64,000 bases of DNA from JAIPFM01 sp964494325 (lineage in GTDB: Bacteria; Planctomycetota; Phycisphaerae; Sedimentisphaerales; Anaerobacaceae), in assembly GCA_964494325.1 (NCBI GenBank), contig CAZBTJ010000003.1, forward strand, positions 45,641 to 109,640. The letters are read 5' to 3'. The notes under the pieces are model-generated. The model saw only the letters and a program-made list of their open reading frames with translations, ran no database searches and was not told the origin of the DNA. The first letter of the stretch is position 1; every line of letters begins with the position of its first letter. Below, one piece after another: positions 24,732 to 32,861 of the stretch. The position numbers and the translations under genes are program-made.

Positions 24732-24763
24732 TTTACATAGAACAACAGTGGTCATAATATGAC
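24732..24763 (+). promoter_or_regulatory. rnpA promoter with overlapping palindrome
   Basis: TTTACA (24732-24737) and TAATAT (24755-24760) are 17 nt apart. The -10 lies inside a perfect palindrome GTCATA-A-TATGAC (24751-24763), a possible repressor site. The gene start is 23 nt downstream. Confidence 0.45.
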
Positions 24764-24786
24764 GAAAGCGGTATAACATTGTTATC

Positions 24787-25194
24787 ATGAAGTTGTTGAA
24801 ATTGTCCAAAAAGCAGCGTTTGGTTAAGAACCGTGATTTTAGGATGATTCTCGCCGAGCGAAAACGTTGCAGTGATCATTTGCTGGTTGTTCATGTGGCA
24901 GCCAACAGCCTTGGTTTTGCGCGCCTAGGTGTGTCCATAGGTCGTGCCCAGGGCAATGCTGTTGTGCGTAATCGAATTAAACGTCTGGTTCGTGAGTCAT
25001 TTCGTTTGAACCAACATAAAATGCCTTGTGGCATTGATATTCTGGTTACCATGCACAAGCCTAGTCGGCAGCGTATAAGAAAAGGGGCTCTGTCAAGAAA
25101 AACGCGTAAAACGTCTGATCTTTCATTGGAAGCCATCAACACTTCCTTGTTAAACCTTGTTGATCCGTGTCACAAGAAAATGCTGAATTCATGA
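24787..25194 (+). CDS. rnpA: Ribonuclease P protein component
   Basis: 135 residues, very basic. Seen: the N-terminal L-K-K-x-x-R/L-V-K-N-R-D-F-R stretch, a central LGVSIGRAQGNAVVRNRIKRLVRESFR that contains the RNR signature, and GIDILVTMHKP. These mark RnpA, which binds the catalytic RNase P RNA and helps it cut the 5' leader of tRNA precursors. Length is at the upper end of the family (110-140). No clear SD; the leader is short. The usual partner rpmH is absent upstream, and yidD/yidC are absent downstream. Confidence 0.93.
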   Translation: MKLLKLSKKQRLVKNRDFRMILAERKRCSDHLLVVHVAANSLGFARLGVSIGRAQGNAVVRNRIKRLVRESFRLNQHKMPCGIDILVTMHKPSRQRIRKGALSRKTRKTSDLSLEAINTSLLNLVDPCHKKMLNS

Positions 25195-25204
25195 GGATTG
25201 ACCA

Positions 25205-25447
25205 TTGGACCCGAAAGACGCATTAATACCTATTGGCAAGGCTGCAAAAAAGGCTGGTGTTTCCAGAGAATCATTGCAATATTACTTAATGGTTGGATTG
25301 TTGGAATCTACAGAAGTAACTCCATCTGGTCGGCGATTATTTAATGAAAAAGCTATTGAGCGGATAAAGCTTATCAAACGACTAAATAAAAGCGGCTATC
25401 CATTGAGAGCTATAAGGGAATTATTTATGGATGGGCACGGCGTTTGA
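25205..25447 (+). CDS. MerR-type helix-turn-helix regulator (DNA-binding domain only)
   Basis: 80 residues. IPIGKAAKKAGVSRESLQYY at about 8-27 is the MerR helix-turn-helix, with the wing PSGRRLFNEKAIERIKLIKRL following. The coiled-coil and effector part of full MerR proteins (110-150 residues) is missing, as in short MerR-like proteins. The only start that keeps the domain whole is TTG at 25205, with GAGGA about 8 nt upstream. It lies 10 nt after rnpA and overlaps the MCE gene, so the three are probably cotranscribed. Confidence 0.8.
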   Translation: MDPKDALIPIGKAAKKAGVSRESLQYYLMVGLLESTEVTPSGRRLFNEKAIERIKLIKRLNKSGYPLRAIRELFMDGHGV

Positions 25448-26441
25448 AAGGAATCAAACCTTGAGTGATTTTGAAGCCATTCAGAATCGGAGAAATCTGG
25501 TGGTCGGTATTTTTGTCGTCGTTGGTTTTCTGGCCTTTGGCTGGTTGGTTTTTAAGTTTGGAGATATGCCTTTGTGGGTGGCAAAGCTCCGTTCTTACGA
25601 TGTGCATGTGCAGTTCTTAGAGGCTAATGGTGTACAGAAAGATACGCCTGTTCAGTTTTGTGGTTACCAAATTGGACGAGTGACTGCTGTGGAACCGCCC
25701 AGAATTCGGGAAGAAATCGTGTTTGATCCAAACAATGAGCGGAGATGGTTCCATCAGAGTCTAGTGACCATGAGCATTGATAATCAGTTTAGCGACATCC
25801 CGAAAGACTGTCAGATCAAACTCATGACTCGCGGGCTGGGCAGTAGCTTTATTTCGATTAAATCTCCCATTCCAGATGAGAAGTCAGAATGTTTGACACA
25901 TGGCATGACCGTACAGGGTAGTGCGGGCGTAAGCAGCGAATTTTTTCCAGAAGAAACTCAGAAGAAGCTAGAGGGCCTGGTTGATGATTTACGCACCCTT
26001 GTAGGCAATGCCAATGATGTGGCTGGTGATGATGAAAATAAACAGAACCTAAAGACGTTTCTTCAGAATTTGACGGATGCCTCTGGCCAGGCAGCCAAGA
26101 CTCTGGAGCAGGCACGCCATACGATTGACCATGCGTACGCTGCGATTGGCGATTATCGTACGCTGGCGAGCACCGGTACGAATGCCTTGGAGAAGGTGTC
26201 TGGTTCAATTGCGTCAGCCAGTGAGGAATTAACCCGTGCCAGTACGCAGATCAATGTGATGCTTGCCGGGATTAACGAAGGCAATGGAACGGTTGGGAAG
26301 CTTGTCAATGATGCCCGCCTCTATGAAGAGCTCTTGGACACCAGCACTCAAATGCAGATCCTGGTGGTAGAAATGAAGAAACTGGCTCAGGCTATCAATG
26401 AACGCGGCCTGGGGAGAGTATGGAAAAAGGGTGCTAAGTAA
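25431..26441 (+). CDS. MCE/MlaD-family lipid-transport periplasmic protein
   Basis: 336 residues. One N-terminal membrane helix (about 23-45, LVVGIFVVVGFLAFGWLVF) is followed by the MCE domain (about 50-135, YDVHVQFLEANGVQKDTPVQFCGYQIGRV). A long helical tail (about 165-330) with repeated A-S-x-x-L-x-x-A patterns follows, as in MlaD and PqiB. Such proteins carry phospholipids between membranes with an ABC transporter (MlaE, MlaF); none is next to it. ATG 25431 overlaps the MerR gene by 17 nt; a TTG at 25461 with AAAGGAA 7 nt upstream is an equally good start. A hairpin lies over the stop. Confidence 0.9.
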   Translation: MGTAFERNQTLSDFEAIQNRRNLVVGIFVVVGFLAFGWLVFKFGDMPLWVAKLRSYDVHVQFLEANGVQKDTPVQFCGYQIGRVTAVEPPRIREEIVFDPNNERRWFHQSLVTMSIDNQFSDIPKDCQIKLMTRGLGSSFISIKSPIPDEKSECLTHGMTVQGSAGVSSEFFPEETQKKLEGLVDDLRTLVGNANDVAGDDENKQNLKTFLQNLTDASGQAAKTLEQARHTIDHAYAAIGDYRTLASTGTNALEKVSGSIASASEELTRASTQINVMLAGINEGNGTVGKLVNDARLYEELLDTSTQMQILVVEMKKLAQAINERGLGRVWKKGAK

Positions 26442-26456
26442 ATATTCAGCACCCTT
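26427..26456. terminator. Shared terminator between mlaD-like gene and folC
   Basis: AAGGGTGCT (26427-26435) pairs with AGCACCCTT (26448-26456). On the minus strand T5 follows, so it mainly serves folC; on the plus strand the T tail is weak. Confidence 0.75.
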
Positions 26457-26487
26457 AGTCGTTTAGATAGTGATGAAGTCGGCTACT

Positions 26488-27906
26488 TTAGGACTTCTTC
26501 TTATTAGTAAATCGTGTTTTGGCCTGGCCAATCAGGTAAAAACTGCCGGTAATGCAGATAAGATCTTCTCTGCTTACAGCACTATTGGCCAACTGAAGGG
26601 CTTCCCCTAGACTCGAAGATACCTGGCACATTTTATTACAGATTTCCGAATACATGTCGGCAAGATCCTGCGGAGACATGGCCTTAGGAGAATTACTTCG
26701 CGTGAATATCACCTTATCCGCACCATACTGGAGCTGCTCCAACATGCCCGGGATATCTTTGTCATTATTACACCCAAAAATGACCACCATGGAATCGTAA
26801 GGGATGTTCTGGCCAATGGCATGAACTAATGCGTGGATACTGGAAGCATTGTGAGCCCCATCAATCATGATTCTCGGATCTTCGTGAATGATTTCCATTC
26901 GGCCAAGCAGTGACACTTCATGCAGACCCTGCATGACTTTCTCATTTTCAAAGGTGTAGCCACTGGATTTGAGCTTGTCGAGAATCGCCAGTGCCAAACC
27001 GCAATTGATTGCCTGGTGCTTCCCATGTAATGGGACCCGCAGGTGCTCAAACTTGCTGGTTGGAGTTGTCAGGCAAATGCGCGTATGGGGTCCATGTTCT
27101 CTGGAGGTTTCAAAACGATATGAAAAATCAATATCCGCTCCCGTGACACTCAAGGGCGCGTTGATCACTGACGCTTCATGCTTGAGAATTTTCATGGCCC
27201 CCGTATCTTGCTGAACAGTGACAACAGGGATGCCTTTCTTAAAGACGCCGGCCTTTTCTTTGGTAATGCTGTCCAGGGTTGTGCCAAGCTGGTTCTGATG
27301 GTCAATGCTAAGGCTTGTGATGCCAATGACTTTGGGTTTGATCACGTTGGTGCTGTCAAGTCGGCCGCCCAATCCAGTTTCGATGACTGCAATATCAACC
27401 TCTTTGTCTAGAAAAAACAAAAAGGCCAGGGTTGTCATGATGTCAAAAAATGTAGGTGGGTCCTCGTGCATCTTTTCAACCGCGCCATGGACTCTGTTCA
27501 TCAGGCCCAGCATTTCAGAATCCGTGATCTTGTGTGAGTTAATTCGGATTCTTTCGTGTAGATGAACCAAATGTGGTGACGTGTACAGCCCTACTGAGTA
27601 GCCATTTGATTCCAGCATTTTGGCTAGCATCGTAGCTGTTGAGCCCTTACCTTTGGACCCTGCTATGTGGACCGTCGTGATTTTGTCGTGAGGATTTCCC
27701 ACCAATGACAGAAGCTTCTTCATTCTGTCCAGGTTGAAGGTGGTTACATTATATCGCAGATACTCTTGCCTCTCGTAGTCAGTCTTGGTAAACAAATAAT
27801 CAATCGCTTGTTTATATCGACTAAAGGCTCTTTTGGGTTTAACCTTAGAGGCCTTTGAGGGACTTTTTTGAGCTCGCTTACTAGTTTTTTTTGTTGTTTT
27901 AGCCAT
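26488..27906 (-). CDS. folC: Folylpolyglutamate synthase / dihydrofolate synthase
   Basis: About 472 residues. It adds glutamate to folates and, in many bacteria, also makes dihydrofolate from dihydropteroate. Seen: TTVHIAGSKGKGSTATMLA (P-loop), SPHLVHLHERIRIN, VIETGLGGRLDSTN, ITSLSIDHQNQLG, LLGRMEIIHEDPRIMIDGAHNASS and the closing ITGSFYLIGQ. The first ~30 residues are an added Lys/Thr/Ser-rich stretch before the normal start. The ATG at 27906 is chosen; an ATG at 27918 would add four residues. Catalytic motifs are complete. Confidence 0.95.
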   Translation of the reverse strand: MAKTTKKTSKRAQKSPSKASKVKPKRAFSRYKQAIDYLFTKTDYERQEYLRYNVTTFNLDRMKKLLSLVGNPHDKITTVHIAGSKGKGSTATMLAKMLESNGYSVGLYTSPHLVHLHERIRINSHKITDSEMLGLMNRVHGAVEKMHEDPPTFFDIMTTLAFLFFLDKEVDIAVIETGLGGRLDSTNVIKPKVIGITSLSIDHQNQLGTTLDSITKEKAGVFKKGIPVVTVQQDTGAMKILKHEASVINAPLSVTGADIDFSYRFETSREHGPHTRICLTTPTSKFEHLRVPLHGKHQAINCGLALAILDKLKSSGYTFENEKVMQGLHEVSLLGRMEIIHEDPRIMIDGAHNASSIHALVHAIGQNIPYDSMVVIFGCNNDKDIPGMLEQLQYGADKVIFTRSNSPKAMSPQDLADMYSEICNKMCQVSSSLGEALQLANSAVSREDLICITGSFYLIGQAKTRFTNKKKS

Positions 27907-28194
27907 AGGACAATGCATTCTATCAAAATCATAGGAGCGAAGTCAATTGATCCGATAATGGTCCTTGTGTTTGTCCGGAAAAAAATCGTGAAAACAGCTC
28001 ATAAGTGTTTATCTTGAAGTATGATAAGGAATATGATGGGTGGGGACTATTTAATATATAATTACGAGGCGTAATAAGCTGAGGTGTGCATGGGATTAAC
28101 ATTGCTTATGTTTAAGACAAGTACAGACTCTTCCCGCGAATACCACAGGTCCTAAATCAGCGAGCCTTGCTTGGCACATGGCTTTAAAGCCGGT
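27907..28194. other. Intergenic DNA between alaC-like gene and folC
   Basis: About 290 bp. GGCTTTAAAGCC, a 12-bp palindrome at about 28183-28194, may be part of a weak terminator for the aminotransferase gene. Nothing else stands out. Confidence 0.35.
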
Positions 28195-29406
28195 TTACCT
28201 TGATGTTCGGATCGCTTTCTTCTGATTAAACCTATTGATATTGCGAATGGCCTGTCTGAGTCGCTGTTCGTTTTCGACCAAAGCAATTCGCATGTAGTAT
28301 TCGCCGTTTTCGCCAAAAGCACGTCCCGGTGCAATGGCGACATTAGCATGCTCCATGAGGTCCATAGCGTAATCAATGCTGCCTTTGCCATTGGAATGTT
28401 CTTTGGAGAACTTGGCCCAGACAAACATAGAGGCCCTGGGTTTTTTCACTGACCAGCCAATACGTTCCAGGCCTTCACAGACGACATCCCGCCTGGCTTG
28501 ATATTTCAAGTTCAGCGCCAGCATGTCCGATTCGCAATGACGCATGGCGATGATGCCTGCTATCTGAATGGCCTGAAAGATGCCATAGTCGTAATAACCC
28601 TTGATCGTGGCCAGGTAATTGATAAGTTCCTTATTACCTGCCACAAAACCTACCCGGAAGCCTGCCATATTATAAGGTTTGCTTAGGGTCGTGAATTCAA
28701 CGCCTACGTCTTTGGCGCCTTTGGCTGCCAAGAAACTGGGGGCCTGGTATCCATCAAACGTGGTTTCGCCGTAGGCAAAATCGTGGATCACGATAATGCC
28801 AAAGCGTTTGGCTAGTTCGACCACAGTTTCAAAGAACCCTGGATCTACAGTCATGGCCGAGGGATTATGCGGATAATTTAGAATAAGCAATTTTGGCTTA
28901 GGATATAAATGTTCGCAGACCATCGCAATGGTGTCCAGGAAGGTCTGATCACTGCCCAAAGGCACCGAGATTACATTGCCACCGGCCAGAGCCACGCCAT
29001 ATATATGGATGGGGAATGCCGGGTCAGGCACGACAGCGGTGTCGCCAGGCTCCATTAGAGCCAGGCACATATGGCTGAATCCCTCTTTAGACCCGATGCA
29101 GGCCAGTACTTCAGTCTCGGGATCAAGGCTGACGCCCCATTTGCGTTCATATTTTAGAGCCACCTCTTTGCGTAGATTCTTGATGCCTTTGGATGCACTG
29201 TATCGATGGTTCCGAGGATCTCGGGCCGCTTCGCAGAGCTTATCAATAACGATTTGCGGCGCTGGGTCCATTGGATTTCCCATGCCCAAGTCAATGATGT
29301 CTGCGCCCTGTTGACGTTTTGTCAGCTTGAGTGCATTGAGTTGTCCAAATAAGTAGGGCGGCAAACGCTTAATGCGCGAAGCCGGTTCGATCTTAAAATT
29401 TGGCAT
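28195..29406 (-). CDS. alaC: AlaC-like class I/II PLP aminotransferase
   Basis: 403 residues. Seen: IDLGMGNPMDPAPQIVIDKL, HRYSASKGIKNLRKEVA, CIGSKEGFSHMCLAL, LNYPHNPSAM, IHDFAYGET and the PLP lysine in TLSKPYNMAGFRVGFVAGN, then R in YYMRIALVE for the substrate carboxylate. These match the AlaC/YfdZ alanine transaminase group, with LL-diaminopimelate aminotransferase as the close alternative. The enzyme moves an amino group between glutamate and pyruvate in the first case. Monocistronic. The ATG is followed by a normal N-terminal arm. Confidence 0.88.
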   Translation of the reverse strand: MPNFKIEPASRIKRLPPYLFGQLNALKLTKRQQGADIIDLGMGNPMDPAPQIVIDKLCEAARDPRNHRYSASKGIKNLRKEVALKYERKWGVSLDPETEVLACIGSKEGFSHMCLALMEPGDTAVVPDPAFPIHIYGVALAGGNVISVPLGSDQTFLDTIAMVCEHLYPKPKLLILNYPHNPSAMTVDPGFFETVVELAKRFGIIVIHDFAYGETTFDGYQAPSFLAAKGAKDVGVEFTTLSKPYNMAGFRVGFVAGNKELINYLATIKGYYDYGIFQAIQIAGIIAMRHCESDMLALNLKYQARRDVVCEGLERIGWSVKKPRASMFVWAKFSKEHSNGKGSIDYAMDLMEHANVAIAPGRAFGENGEYYMRIALVENEQRLRQAIRNINRFNQKKAIRTSR

Positions 29407-29597
29407 AAAAAGCCCTGTTCAAAATTCAAAATAACGCCAAAACGCGAGTGAAAACAATGTGAAGAAACAGTGTACACAGACGCATCGTTTTTTCAAATGA
29501 AAATGGTCATGAATTATTAAATTAGCAAGCGTGGGGCGGTGATGTCACCAGTCCTCGACTTTTAGTCTGGTAAAACCTGTCTGAGGAAAACCCGAGA

Positions 29598-31139
29598 CTA
29601 CTCCCACTCAATTGTAGAAGGGGGCTTGCTCGAAACATCGTAAACCACGCGATTTACGCCGCGAACCTCATTGATGATGCGGCTCGATATGCGGCTCAAG
29701 ACGTTATAGGGGATGTGCGAAAAGTCAGCTGTCATAAAGTCTGTGGTCTCTACTGCGCGCAGAGCCACAACGCTTTCATAGCTGCGTTCATCACCCATAA
29801 CCCCGACAGTGGATATGGGCAGCAGTACAGCCAATGCCTGTGAAATCGTGCGGTACAATCCTGCGGCGTGGATTTCATCGATCAGTATTTCGTCAGCTGC
29901 TCTGAGGACTTCCAGCCTCGGCTCTGTGATGTCCCCGATAATGCGTACGGCCAGGCCTGGGCCTGGGAATGGGTGTCGCCAAACCATTTGCTCTGGCAAG
30001 CCCAAAAACTCGCCGACAGATCTGACTTCGTCCTTGAATAGGTCTCGCAGGGGTTCCACCAGTTCAAAGCCTAATTCTTCAGGCAAGCCGCCCACATTGT
30101 GGTGCAACTTGATATTGGCCGCTGGATTGCCATCTTTAGAGCCGGACTCAATGACGTCAGGATACAGAGTGCCTTGAGCCAGGAATTTGGCATCTTTTAT
30201 TTTATCTGCTTCGAACTTGAAGGCTTCAATAAACTCTGCGCCAATGATCTTGCGTTTTTGTTGCGGATCTGTCACGCCTTCCAGGGCTTTGAGGAACTGC
30301 TTGGACCAATCTACCACTCGCAGATCCATGTGGAAATGATCTCTGAATGTGGAGATTACACCTTCTCGCTCATTCTTGCGTAACAGCCCATTATCCACAA
30401 ATATACAGGTCAACTGTTCACCTATGGCCTTATGCAGCAGGGCGGCCACAACTGAGGAGTCCACACCGCCACTGAGCCCACAGATTAGCTGATCTGAGCC
30501 GACCTGCTCACGCACGTGTTGGAGGGTTTCCTCGACAAAATTGCTCATTTGCCAGTCACCATCGCATGCACAGATGTTGTACAGGAAGTTCTGCAGAATC
30601 ACCGTGCCCTTGGGTGTATGGGTGACCTCGGGATGGAACTGGACGCCGTAAAAGTCCCGACTTTTGTGATGCACAGCGGCATAGGGGCACGTCTTTGTGG
30701 TGGCCAGGGTTTCGAACTTGTTGCCCAGTCCACCGATCTGATCGCCATGACTGGCCCAAACAATCGTGGATTCCGGCATGTTGGCCAAGAGGCCAGTGGC
30801 ATTCGTGATGGACAGATCAATTCTGCCATATTCTCGATGTTCTGCCGGAATGATCTCTGCGCCAAGGATCTGGCAACCCAGCTGCATACCGTAGCAAATG
30901 CCAAGAATGGGCACGCCCAAATCGAAGATCTTTTCATCACAACGAGGTGCGTTTTCTCCGTATACGCTGGCTGGTCCGCCGGACAGAATAATTCCTTTTA
31001 AGGGTAGTTTGGCCAACTCTTCAGCGGGATAATCCGCTTTGTAAATCTTGCTGTATACGTTCAGTTCACGCACTCGGCGCGCAATCAATTGGCCGTACTG
31101 GCTGCCAAAATCTAAAATTGCAATCGTTTGTCGGGTCAT
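29598..31139 (-). CDS. guaA: GMP synthase (glutamine-hydrolysing)
   Basis: About 513 residues. An N-terminal class I amidotransferase with nucleophile LGICYGMQLG, His/Glu in FHPEVTHT, then the ATP-pyrophosphatase loop LICGLSGGVDSSVVAALL and the dimerisation domain ending in KPPSTIEWE. It makes GMP from XMP, ATP and glutamine. The ATG at 31139 (GGGGAG just upstream) is preferred to a TTG at 31151. It follows guaB with a 20-nt gap, forming guaBA. Confidence 0.98.
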   Translation of the reverse strand: MTRQTIAILDFGSQYGQLIARRVRELNVYSKIYKADYPAEELAKLPLKGIILSGGPASVYGENAPRCDEKIFDLGVPILGICYGMQLGCQILGAEIIPAEHREYGRIDLSITNATGLLANMPESTIVWASHGDQIGGLGNKFETLATTKTCPYAAVHHKSRDFYGVQFHPEVTHTPKGTVILQNFLYNICACDGDWQMSNFVEETLQHVREQVGSDQLICGLSGGVDSSVVAALLHKAIGEQLTCIFVDNGLLRKNEREGVISTFRDHFHMDLRVVDWSKQFLKALEGVTDPQQKRKIIGAEFIEAFKFEADKIKDAKFLAQGTLYPDVIESGSKDGNPAANIKLHHNVGGLPEELGFELVEPLRDLFKDEVRSVGEFLGLPEQMVWRHPFPGPGLAVRIIGDITEPRLEVLRAADEILIDEIHAAGLYRTISQALAVLLPISTVGVMGDERSYESVVALRAVETTDFMTADFSHIPYNVLSRISSRIINEVRGVNRVVYDVSSKPPSTIEWE

Positions 31140-31159
31140 GACACTCCCCAAAAATGAAT

Positions 31160-32632
31160 CTAGTTTTCAAAGGCCTGAGAGGCTGAATAATTGGGTGCCT
31201 CTTTGGTAATCTGAATACCATGGGGATGAGATTCTCCCACAGTGGCAGCACTTACACGGACAAATCGGGCATCCTTCTTGAGGGCCTCAATGGTTGGAGT
31301 CCCGCAATAGCCCATACCAGCCCTGATACCGCCCACAAGCTGATACACAAAATCACCCAATTGGCCCCTGTATGGCACACGACCTTCCACGCCTTCAGGC
31401 ACCAGTTTATGGGTCTTGGTTTTACTATCCTGGCCGTAGCGATCTGCCGACCCCTTCACCATGGCTCCGAGTGAGCCCATACCGCGGTACTCTTTGAACT
31501 GGCGTCCTTTGTAGATAACCATTTGTCCGGGGCTTTCTCTGAGTCCTGCGAACAGAGAGCCGAGCATCACGCTGGAGGCACCGGCTGCAATGGCCTTGGT
31601 GATATCGCCAGATTGTCTTATGCCGCCATCCGCAATCACGGGAATGCCGTATTTTCGACCCACGGCCGAGCAATCCATGATGGCAGTGACCTGGGGTACT
31701 CCCACACCGGAAATAACTCTCGTCGTACAGATCGCACCAGGTCCGATGCCCACCTTGATCGCGTTGGCACCCGCATTAATCAGGTCTTCGGCTGCTTGGG
31801 CTGTGGCAATATTGCCAGCAATGATATCGATATTGTGCTTGGACTTGATGGTCTTGACAGCGTCAATGACGTTCTGAGAATGGCCATGGGCGGTGTCTAC
31901 GACAATAATGTCCACATCAGCATTGATGAGGGCATCTACACGTTCATAATCAAACACGCCCACAGCAGCCCCCACCAACAAACGGCCACGCTTGTCGCGG
32001 GCTGTCATGGGATACTGCTGAACCCGGTCAATATCACGCATGGTAATCAATCCGGTCAGTTCACCATTATCTTTGACAAGAAGCAGCTTTTCGACCTTGG
32101 CCTCCTGCAGGATCTCCTTGGCCTCTTCCAGCGTGGTTCCCGCAGGTCCTGTCACCAGATTGGTTTTGGTCATCACAGTACTGATCTTGGCATCATAATC
32201 CTTTAAAAACTTCAGATCCCGTCTCGTCAGGATGCCGACCAGCTTTTTACCGTCCACGATGGGGATACCGGAGACATTCTGTTCCTGCATCAACTCCTGG
32301 GCCCGTCGAACCGGTTCCACAGGCGACAGGGTGACAGGATCTTGAATGACACCATGTTCAGATCGTTTGACCTTGGCCACCTCGCGTACCTGCTCCTGCG
32401 TAGGGAGATTCTTGTGAATGACGCCCACCCCACCCTCTTGAGCCAGCGCAATCGCCAGTTTTGCCTCCGTAACCGTGTCCATGGCGGCAGACAGGATGGG
32501 GATGTTGATACGGATGTTGTTTGTCAATTGCGTACTCGTATCTGCTTGATTCGGCACCAGACTACTCTTGGCCGGAATCAAAAGTACGTCGTCAAAGGTA
32601 ATGCCTTCAGCGACAATCTTATTGTGATCCAT
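31160..32632 (-). CDS. guaB: Inosine-5'-monophosphate dehydrogenase
   Basis: 490 residues. It oxidises IMP to XMP with NAD, the first committed step to GMP. Seen: ITFDDVLLIPAKSS, the CBS pair (about 95-215; IPIVDGKKLVGILTRRDL, LLLVKDNGELTGLITMRD), VVDTAHGHSQ, the catalytic loop VGIGPGAICTTRVISGVG, GGIRQSGDI, and the flap YRGMGSLGAM with the catalytic Arg-Tyr in ADRYGQD. The length fits the family. It is the first gene of guaBA on the minus strand. Confidence 0.98.
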   Translation of the reverse strand: MDHNKIVAEGITFDDVLLIPAKSSLVPNQADTSTQLTNNIRINIPILSAAMDTVTEAKLAIALAQEGGVGVIHKNLPTQEQVREVAKVKRSEHGVIQDPVTLSPVEPVRRAQELMQEQNVSGIPIVDGKKLVGILTRRDLKFLKDYDAKISTVMTKTNLVTGPAGTTLEEAKEILQEAKVEKLLLVKDNGELTGLITMRDIDRVQQYPMTARDKRGRLLVGAAVGVFDYERVDALINADVDIIVVDTAHGHSQNVIDAVKTIKSKHNIDIIAGNIATAQAAEDLINAGANAIKVGIGPGAICTTRVISGVGVPQVTAIMDCSAVGRKYGIPVIADGGIRQSGDITKAIAAGASSVMLGSLFAGLRESPGQMVIYKGRQFKEYRGMGSLGAMVKGSADRYGQDSKTKTHKLVPEGVEGRVPYRGQLGDFVYQLVGGIRAGMGYCGTPTIEALKKDARFVRVSAATVGESHPHGIQITKEAPNYSASQAFEN

Positions 32633-32861
32633 TGAGATCTCCGATATTGGCGGTCATTCAAAATTATTAACCCATTAATATAATCCCCCCGCAACACACC
32701 GTCAAACGGAATATTTTCATTGAATGGCTTTCGAGTTCTTGTGGTGGTGGGGGAACTCCCTGTCTGTTTCTCACAGTCCCGGATTTCCAGCGATAAAGTT
32801 TAATTCCTGGCCTGGAAAATTTTGGTTATGGCCGGTACACTACAGGGCAAAGGAGATATTT
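32633..32861. other. Divergent intergenic region guaB / SGNH-DUF2961
   Basis: About 230 bp holding promoters for both directions. An AT-rich stretch lies at 32660-32690, but no single -35/-10 pair is clear. AAAGGAGA precedes the start at 32862. Confidence 0.35.
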
